Assembly (NCBI GenBank): GCA_002427605.1
Contig: DIRT01000026.1
Span: 1 to 9,277, forward strand
DNA from: Bacteroidales bacterium UBA5429
Lineage (GTDB): Bacteria; Bacteroidota; Bacteroidia; Bacteroidales; WCHB1-69
Direction: 5' to 3'
DNA: 9,277 nucleotides
Below the pieces are notes generated by a model. The model searched no databases, had not been told where the DNA came from, and worked only from the letters and a program-made list of their open reading frames with translations. This document shows positions 4,900-9,277 of the stretch, in pieces. Both the position numbers and the translations under genes were made by a program. Numbering within the stretch: the stretch's first letter is position 1; each line of letters opens with the position of its first letter.

Positions 4900-7019
4900 T
4901 ATCTCGCTCCTAGTACCAACTTCACCTTTTTGTTACTCATTTTCTCTACCCGTTTCACCACCCCTTTTCCTTCTATTTTGGCACTGTATCCCAGTTTACT
5001 GAGTTCAAAAATAGCTGTAGAGGGATCTAGTCCAATCAGTTGGGTTTGCCAATTTTTTTCGTTGATTTCGACCCTTTCGACCTCACTGTTTGCTGTAGGA
5101 ATCATTTGTGAAACCGGGAACTCTTTCAGTGAGGCAAAATTTTCGATATTCATAATTTGTTGTGCAATAGTGGCAAACACATCTACTGCTTCACCACTCA
5201 TTCTGGCGATATTGTAGAGGTAAACAATAACGGTATAGCGTGGATTGTCATAAGGGAAATAGCCACAGAAGGAGGCACTGTTCCGACTTTTGAGATAGCT
5301 TTTTGTTTCCGGATCCCAGATGTCACGGGTTCCCGTTTTCCCCGCAAATTCAACCGGGAAGTTGGCATATTTTCGCGCTGTTCCTACCGGACTGGTCACC
5401 ACAGATCTCAAATATTTCTGAGCTCTTTTAACAGTATATTCGGAACAGATCTGTTCATGAAGTACTTCAGTATCATAGATTTTTACAATCCCATCTTTAT
5501 CAGTAATCGATTTAACAAAAAGGGGTTTAACCATTTTCCCATTGTTGGCAATGGCGTTGTAATAGGTTAATGTTTGGATAGGAGCGATATTAAAACCGGC
5601 ACCAAAGGTGGCAGAGTAGTAGGTTCGTCTGTCTGTTGCTTTTTGTCTGATAGTGGGTGGAGGAATAGTTCCCAACTGTGTTTTGATAGAATCTAAAATC
5701 CCCATGTTTCTCAACGCATCCAAATAGGATTTAAAATTGGGATAGGTTTTGAAGATCATGGTTGCAGTTGCCTCATTATAAGAGCGTTGGAATATTTCTG
5801 CAACGGTTCCTAATCTGTGAGTTGACCCTCTGCTATCGCTATCGTAACATTTTTGAAATTTTCTTCCTCCAAAATGGTTGATGATTTCGCATCCGCAAAG
5901 GAGATAAGTTGGAGTAGTATCATTCGGTGTTTTTTCCAAATAGGCGAGCAAGGATGCCAATTTGAATGTAGAACCCGGTTCACATTCGTGTCGCAAAGCG
6001 TAATTGAACTGTTCGGTATAATAGTAGTTTCCTTCTGTTCCTCTTCTGGTCAGGTTGGTTATAGCTTTTATTTCACCGGTTGCCGTTTCCATCACTATAG
6101 CAGTTCCCCATTGCGCATTATTTGATAGTAATTTATCCATGAGTGCCTGATACACAATGTATTGGATGTCTAAATTGATGGTGGTTTGAATGTTTTTACC
6201 ATCTGTAGGATCAATTCTACCTTCGATGGGAACTCTGATTTTTCGGTAGAGCATATATTTTCTTGAACCCGGATCTCCTCCAAGAACATAATCGTATGTT
6301 TCTTCCAATCCACTTTTTTTGTTGGTGGCGTAGTCAAAAGTACCCAAAGTTCTTTTAGCCAATTCTCCGTAAGGCATAATCCGTTGGATATCCATCGGGA
6401 ATGAGGCTGCTTTCACTTTATAAGAGTTGAAGACGGGTAAACTTTTGATGAAGGCTGTGTCGTCCGAAGTTACTCTTTGTCTGGGGTTACTTCGCTTTGA
6501 TGATAGAATGGTGACATTTTTATGTTGCAGGATAGCTTCCCCCAGTTTTCTTTCATAATAATCCAAAGTAAAAGGGTAGCGATCGGAAAAATGTTCATGA
6601 AACTCTCGGGCCAAATCCTTTACCAACTCTTTCAAACGACCTTGATCCTCCCATGAGATCCTTTCTCCTTCGGAAAGATAGAGAGAATCACGTTTGATAT
6701 TTCCCGGTTTATATTTAAGGTATCTTCCATCCAATACAACGTCAAACACGGAATTGTTACTGACCAACACCCGGCCCATGTCATCAAAAATTTCTCCACG
6801 CAGCGGTGTAAGTTTGTTTTCCCGAATAATACAGTTGCAGTTGGAGTCAGCAACAGCACCTTCTACAGTTTCATCAACACAATCTTTGAACTCTCCGGAG
6901 AATTGAGAAAGGTGTATTATTCTCCCCATACAAGCAATACTAAAAGCGGCAGTTAAAAGGTAGATCACCAATAACCTTCTCTTCATGCTTTTATTTTGCT
7001 CTATATTGTTTTTGCTCAT
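4899..7019 (-). CDS. ftsI: Septal transpeptidase FtsI (PBP3-type) with C-terminal PASTA domain
   Basis: This class B penicillin-binding protein (706 aa) crosslinks peptidoglycan at the septum. There is a short cytoplasmic tail, one membrane segment (about 14-34) and then a periplasmic body. A pedestal region starts near LTPLRGEIFDDMGRVL (70-85). The transpeptidase domain follows: SxxK as STFK (350-353, nucleophile Ser350), SxN as SYN (413-415) and KTGT (561-564). One PASTA repeat occupies about 658-704, including LIGLDPSTAIFELSKLGY. This architecture is usual for Bacteroidota FtsI. The start ATG overlaps the ftsL-like stop by 4 bp (ATGA), which favours Met1 over Met12. It is predicted to act with the FtsL-like protein and FtsW. 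No key residue is missing. Confidence 0.96.
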   Translation of the reverse strand: MSKNNIEQNKSMKRRLLVIYLLTAAFSIACMGRIIHLSQFSGEFKDCVDETVEGAVADSNCNCIIRENKLTPLRGEIFDDMGRVLVSNNSVFDVVLDGRYLKYKPGNIKRDSLYLSEGERISWEDQGRLKELVKDLAREFHEHFSDRYPFTLDYYERKLGEAILQHKNVTILSSKRSNPRQRVTSDDTAFIKSLPVFNSYKVKAASFPMDIQRIMPYGELAKRTLGTFDYATNKKSGLEETYDYVLGGDPGSRKYMLYRKIRVPIEGRIDPTDGKNIQTTINLDIQYIVYQALMDKLLSNNAQWGTAIVMETATGEIKAITNLTRRGTEGNYYYTEQFNYALRHECEPGSTFKLASLLAYLEKTPNDTTPTYLLCGCEIINHFGGRKFQKCYDSDSRGSTHRLGTVAEIFQRSYNEATATMIFKTYPNFKSYLDALRNMGILDSIKTQLGTIPPPTIRQKATDRRTYYSATFGAGFNIAPIQTLTYYNAIANNGKMVKPLFVKSITDKDGIVKIYDTEVLHEQICSEYTVKRAQKYLRSVVTSPVGTARKYANFPVEFAGKTGTRDIWDPETKSYLKSRNSASFCGYFPYDNPRYTVIVYLYNIARMSGEAVDVFATIAQQIMNIENFASLKEFPVSQMIPTANSEVERVEINEKNWQTQLIGLDPSTAIFELSKLGYSAKIEGKGVVKRVEKMSNKKVKLVLGAR

Positions 7020-7408
7020 TTTTTCCTTTCTCTTTTTTTAGTTTGAGTATCTTCTTGAATAGTAATTTTATAAGCTCCATCCTGCTTTCTGTGAAAGCCC
7101 CATGATTTTGCTTTATCTTGAAGAATAATGAGCTGATCATATGGGATGAAGTGGTTATTTTTTCTTAGGTGATTAAGCGTGGCTTTATACTCAATCTCCT
7201 TTTGTTCATATCTTTTGATTTTGTTTTTTATGCTTCTGTCGTTGATAATAGCTGTAAAAGTTAAAATGAACACCGCAATGGTATAAGGTAATACACGAGG
7301 TTGAAATAGTTTCAGTACAAACTCCCCACTCAAAACATATTGGAGTAATCCTGAGCCTTTTTTTCTTTCTTTTTTCTCAACTTTATCAGATTCAGCTATA
7401 TACTTCAT
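7016..7408 (-). CDS. ftsL: FtsL-like divisome protein
   Basis: This is a small bitopic membrane protein of 130 aa in the ftsL slot between rsmH and ftsI. A lysine-rich cytoplasmic segment (1-37) precedes one hydrophobic span (about 38-56, PYTIAVFILTFTAIIN). A charged, coiled-coil-prone helix (57-85) and a polar tail follow. FtsL proteins conserve topology more than sequence; the Bacteroidota version forms its own family, and this fits it by position, size and layout. Expected role: a structural partner in the septal complex linking to FtsI and FtsW. ATGA overlaps join it to both neighbours, indicating translational coupling. The identity rests mainly on context. Confidence 0.85.
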   Translation of the reverse strand: MKYIAESDKVEKKERKKGSGLLQYVLSGEFVLKLFQPRVLPYTIAVFILTFTAIINDRSIKNKIKRYEQKEIEYKATLNHLRKNNHFIPYDQLIILQDKAKSWGFHRKQDGAYKITIQEDTQTKKRERKK

Positions 7409-8313
7409 AGTGAAAAGTCAATTTTTTCTACAATTCTTAATTTTGCACTTCGTGCTCTGTTGTTTTTACTTATCTCTTCTTGCGAAGGGACAATTGCTTT
7501 ACGGGTAATCAATTTGAAGGGGGTAATCGGATTGCCGTAAAAGTCTTTTTCAATCTTTCCTTCAAAGTTGCCGCTTCTGAAGAAGTTTTTCACCAGACGA
7601 TCTTCCAAAGAGTGGTAAGAGATTACTGCAATCCGTCCACCGGTTTCAACGCCCTCAACGGTTTGTTGAAGCATTTCTTTCAGGGCATCCATCTCTTCGT
7701 TGACTTCTATTCTGAGTGCCTGAAATATTTGTGATAATATTTTATTTTCTCTTCCCGGGGGGAGGATAGGTTTCAGCACTTCTTTCAATTCTCCGCTCTC
7801 CTCGATCGGTTGTTCCTCTCTACCTTTTTCAATCAGTTGTGCGATACGATATGCTTGTTTCACTTCTCCATACTGAGCAAAAAGCTCTGTCAAACGCTCC
7901 ACACTGTATTGATTAACCACATCTGCGGCGGTAATTCCTTTGGAGTGGTTCATCCGCATATCCAACCTACCATCGAGTCTGTGAGAAAACCCACGCTCCG
8001 GGGTATCGAATTGATAGGAGGAAACTCCCAAATCAGCCAATACACCGTTAACAGGGTAAGCATTGTGAAACTGCATAAACCGTTTCCAGTGTCTGAAATT
8101 GGCATTCACCAATTGAAATCGGGGATCTGCGATGCTGTTCCGTTGTGCGTCAGGGTCTTGATCAAACCCAAAAAGTTGTCCTTCGGGAGCCAATTGTTGC
8201 AGCAGAGCCCGTGAATGTCCTCCCCCCCCGAATGTTAAATCCACATAGATCCCCTTGGTACAGGTAATAAGACCCGAAATAGATTCAGTAAGCAGTACAG
8301 GGGTGTGGTACAT
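7405..8313 (-). CDS. rsmH: 16S rRNA (cytosine-1402-N4)-methyltransferase RsmH (MraW)
   Basis: This SAM-dependent enzyme N4-methylates C1402 in the decoding centre of 16S rRNA. It is 302 aa, normal for the family. Seen motifs are YHTPVLL near the start, the SAM-binding loop DLTFGGGGHS (25-34), FGFDQDPDA (48-56), LADLGVSS (92-99), LDMRM (117-121), RIEVNEE (201-207), SYHSLEDR (232-239) and NNRARSAKLR (284-293). It follows mraZ by 6 bp and overlaps the ftsL-like start by 4 bp. mraZ-rsmH is the standard head of dcw clusters. Confidence 0.97.
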   Translation of the reverse strand: MYHTPVLLTESISGLITCTKGIYVDLTFGGGGHSRALLQQLAPEGQLFGFDQDPDAQRNSIADPRFQLVNANFRHWKRFMQFHNAYPVNGVLADLGVSSYQFDTPERGFSHRLDGRLDMRMNHSKGITAADVVNQYSVERLTELFAQYGEVKQAYRIAQLIEKGREEQPIEESGELKEVLKPILPPGRENKILSQIFQALRIEVNEEMDALKEMLQQTVEGVETGGRIAVISYHSLEDRLVKNFFRSGNFEGKIEKDFYGNPITPFKLITRKAIVPSQEEISKNNRARSAKLRIVEKIDFSL

Positions 8314-8319
8314 TCTATA

Positions 8320-8790
8320 TTAATTTTGATTTTCTTCACGTAAATTATCAGAGTGGATTTGAGCATTAAGTTGTTCCATTTCGTCGGGAGAGATGGTATA
8401 TTGAGCGTGGTAATTAGCTTGATTCCACAGTTCTATCCGACCATTATCCAACAGCAATACAACCTCTTTTTCTATTTTGTAATTCTCCATAAAGGGTTTT
8501 GGAATCACGATGCGATCCTGCGAGTCACACTCTACTTGAGTGATGTTGCGCAAAAAAGCATTACGATAGCGTTTGGCTTGAATGTCATTACGGTTGATGC
8601 TGTTTAAGAAACGGATCTGCTCCAGATAAGCACTCTCAGTCCACAACATGATATGGTTTCCAAAACCGTGTGCAACCCAAAATCGTTTGCGCTCCGATTC
8701 AGGCAATGATTTCAATAAAGCGGTAGGAAGTTTAATTCTTCCATGCTTTTCTATTGAAACTTCCCAATAACCATATTGATAAACGGACAT
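8320..8790 (-). CDS. mraZ: Transcriptional regulator MraZ
   Basis: This DNA-binding protein (156 aa) has two AbrB/SpoVT-like swapped-hairpin half-domains. The first contains KHGRIKLP (15-22) and the second DSQDRIVIP (89-97), the paired (D/K)xxGRI.LP motifs that define MraZ. It ends in an acidic, Gln/Asn-rich tail. In E. coli, MraZ represses its own promoter and thus the dcw cluster by binding direct TGGG-type repeats spaced at 10 bp. Being first in the operon fits autoregulation here. The start ATG was chosen because MSVYQYGYWE aligns with the usual MraZ N-terminus and no upstream in-frame extension is evident. Confidence 0.95.
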   Translation of the reverse strand: MSVYQYGYWEVSIEKHGRIKLPTALLKSLPESERKRFWVAHGFGNHIMLWTESAYLEQIRFLNSINRNDIQAKRYRNAFLRNITQVECDSQDRIVIPKPFMENYKIEKEVVLLLDNGRIELWNQANYHAQYTISPDEMEQLNAQIHSDNLREENQN

Positions 8791-8815
8791 CTTTTTACAT
8801 CGTTAAATATTGTCA

Positions 8816-8823
8816 CAAAAATA
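8816..8823 (-). promoter_or_regulatory. Candidate -7 promoter element for the mraZ operon
   Basis: The minus strand reads TATTTTTG, matching the Bacteroidota sigma-70 -7 consensus TAnnTTTG. It would place the transcript start about 15-20 nt before the mraZ ATG. No TTTG -33 box is seen at the expected spacing, so support is weak. The same octamer also occurs at 9062-9069. Confidence 0.3.
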
Positions 8824-8849
8824 GTATAAATTTTTTATTAATTCCAGAT

Positions 8850-8956
8850 TGTTGATAACTATTTTAAAAAAACTTAATTTATTTAATTAACTCACTGATA
8901 ATCAATGTGGAAAAAAAGGGAGCTATTTTAAGTTATCAACAGTTAAGTGGGGATAA
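8850..8956. promoter_or_regulatory. Cluster of DnaA-box-like sites
   Basis: Three 9-mers each differ by one base from the DnaA box TTATCCACA: TTATCAACA on the minus strand (8858-8850), TTATCAACA on the plus strand (8933-8941) and TTATCCCCA on the minus strand (8956-8948). The first two belong to inverted copies of the 10-mer GTTATCAACA. The DNA is AT-rich. They could link division-gene expression to DnaA or be chance matches; no perfect box is present. Confidence 0.3.
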
Positions 8957-9069
8957 GTTTCCCTTGAAATTAACCTTTGAAAACGTCCATAAAGCATTGG
9001 ATATCAGTACTTATAGATTATGTTTTAAAAAATGAAAAAATAGTGTTTTTAATGCTAATTGCAAAAATA

Positions 9070-9150
9070 TGGAAAAAAAGGGAAATTTTTGGATTTTGGT
9101 GGAAAAAAGATATTTTTTGGACAAATTTTGGCAATTTTTGGGAATTTGGG
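9070..9150. promoter_or_regulatory. Phased A/T tracts with repeated TTGG motifs (curved DNA or operator)
   Basis: A- or T-runs of 3-7 bp are centred near 9076, 9088, 9096, 9106, 9116, 9128, 9137 and 9146, close to one per helical turn, which predicts intrinsic curvature. TTGG begins at 9089, 9096, 9117, 9128, 9138 and 9146. Steps of 10, 11 and 21 bp among them recall the 10-bp spacing of MraZ boxes (TGGG type). Against an mraZ operator are the distance (about 280-360 bp from mraZ) and the orientation, with TGG on the strand opposite to mraZ. Confidence 0.4.
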
Positions 9151-9202
9151 TAATTCCTGATCCGCAATTGTACACTAATTCTCCAAAAGGTATCTCATTC
9201 CA

Positions 9203-9277
9203 GAGTGGGGTTATAGATTAACAAAAAAGTGAAGCTTTGTCTGCCCCCCATTTATTTTTATTTCAAAATAATATATA
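9203..9277 (+). repeat. Copy B of ~75-bp direct repeat flanking the cluster
   Basis: This is the partner of 306-379, about 8.9 kb away in the same orientation. It begins GAGTGGGG and ends in the same AT-rich 27-mer. It is cut by the window edge, so the full element may be longer. Here TGGGG (9206-9210) has an exact complement CCCCA (9246-9250), which would allow a stem closed by a large loop. Confidence 0.7.

Larger units (their letters stand above)
8791..9277. other. Non-coding upstream region of the dcw operon
   Basis: This AT-rich stretch has no credible gene. It contains, from mraZ outward, a weak -7 promoter element (8816-8823), three DnaA-box-like 9-mers (8850-8956), two identical 14-mers tggaaaaaaaggga (8908-8921 and 9070-9083), a tract of phased A/T runs with TTGG motifs (9070-9150) and a direct-repeat copy at the edge (9203-9277). 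Operon regulation is expected to reside here. Its far end may belong to a neighbouring gene outside the window. Confidence 0.75.

Noticed and set aside
7810..8214. Plus-strand frame of 134 codons opposite rsmH
   Set aside because: It is antisense to strongly conserved RsmH motifs and has no start context of its own.
9011..9220. ttatagatta occurring at 9011-9020 and 9211-9220, exactly 200 bp apart
   Set aside because: A 10-bp AT-rich match in AT-rich DNA is expected by chance, and no similarity extends beyond it.

Overview
The window is one end of a dcw (division and cell wall) gene cluster, read entirely from the minus strand, from an AT-rich member of the Bacteroidota. Four things support that phylum: the gene order; an MraY with the long extra-membrane insertion usual there; a small FtsL-like protein with no E. 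coli-type sequence signature; and a long FtsI with a single C-terminal PASTA repeat. No clear Shine-Dalgarno sequences stand out. Genus cannot be told from the sequence; Bacteroidales or a relative is my best guess.

Layout from right to left, in the direction of transcription. 8791-9277 is an AT-rich non-coding leader. It holds a direct-repeat copy at the window edge, a stretch of phased A/T tracts and TTGG motifs, three DnaA-box-like sites and a weak Bacteroidota-type -7 promoter element. Then come mraZ (8320-8790), rsmH (7405-8313), an ftsL-like gene (7016-7408), ftsI (4899-7019), murE (3389-4858), mraY (2126-3385), a murD-like gene reduced to its C-terminal domain (1566-2123) and ftsW (453-1547). 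The genes overlap by 4 bp or lie 2-40 bp apart, so this is almost certainly one operon. 1-452 is a repeat-rich non-coding tail.

The products form one pathway. MraZ is the cluster's regulator and RsmH methylates 16S rRNA. MurE adds the third amino acid (probably meso-DAP) to the peptidoglycan precursor, and MraY moves the precursor to the lipid carrier. FtsW polymerises lipid II, FtsI crosslinks the product at the septum, and the FtsL-like protein is their probable divisome partner.

Two things are abnormal. First, the gene in the murD slot encodes only 185 aa. It retains the third (C-terminal) Mur-ligase domain but has no substrate-binding N-terminal domain, no ATP-binding central domain, and altered D-Glu-site motifs. 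The neighbouring FtsW has lost the usual TM3 'QPSE' signature while keeping its catalytic Asp. Second, the usual continuation murG-murC-ftsQ-ftsA-ftsZ is absent after ftsW. In its place are heptanucleotide tandem arrays, each of about four units, a perfect 28-bp palindrome, and a ~75-bp element that recurs in direct orientation at the far end of the cluster. Five four-unit heptamer arrays with different sequences occur in the window, and two of them begin right at the stop codons of ftsI and ftsW.
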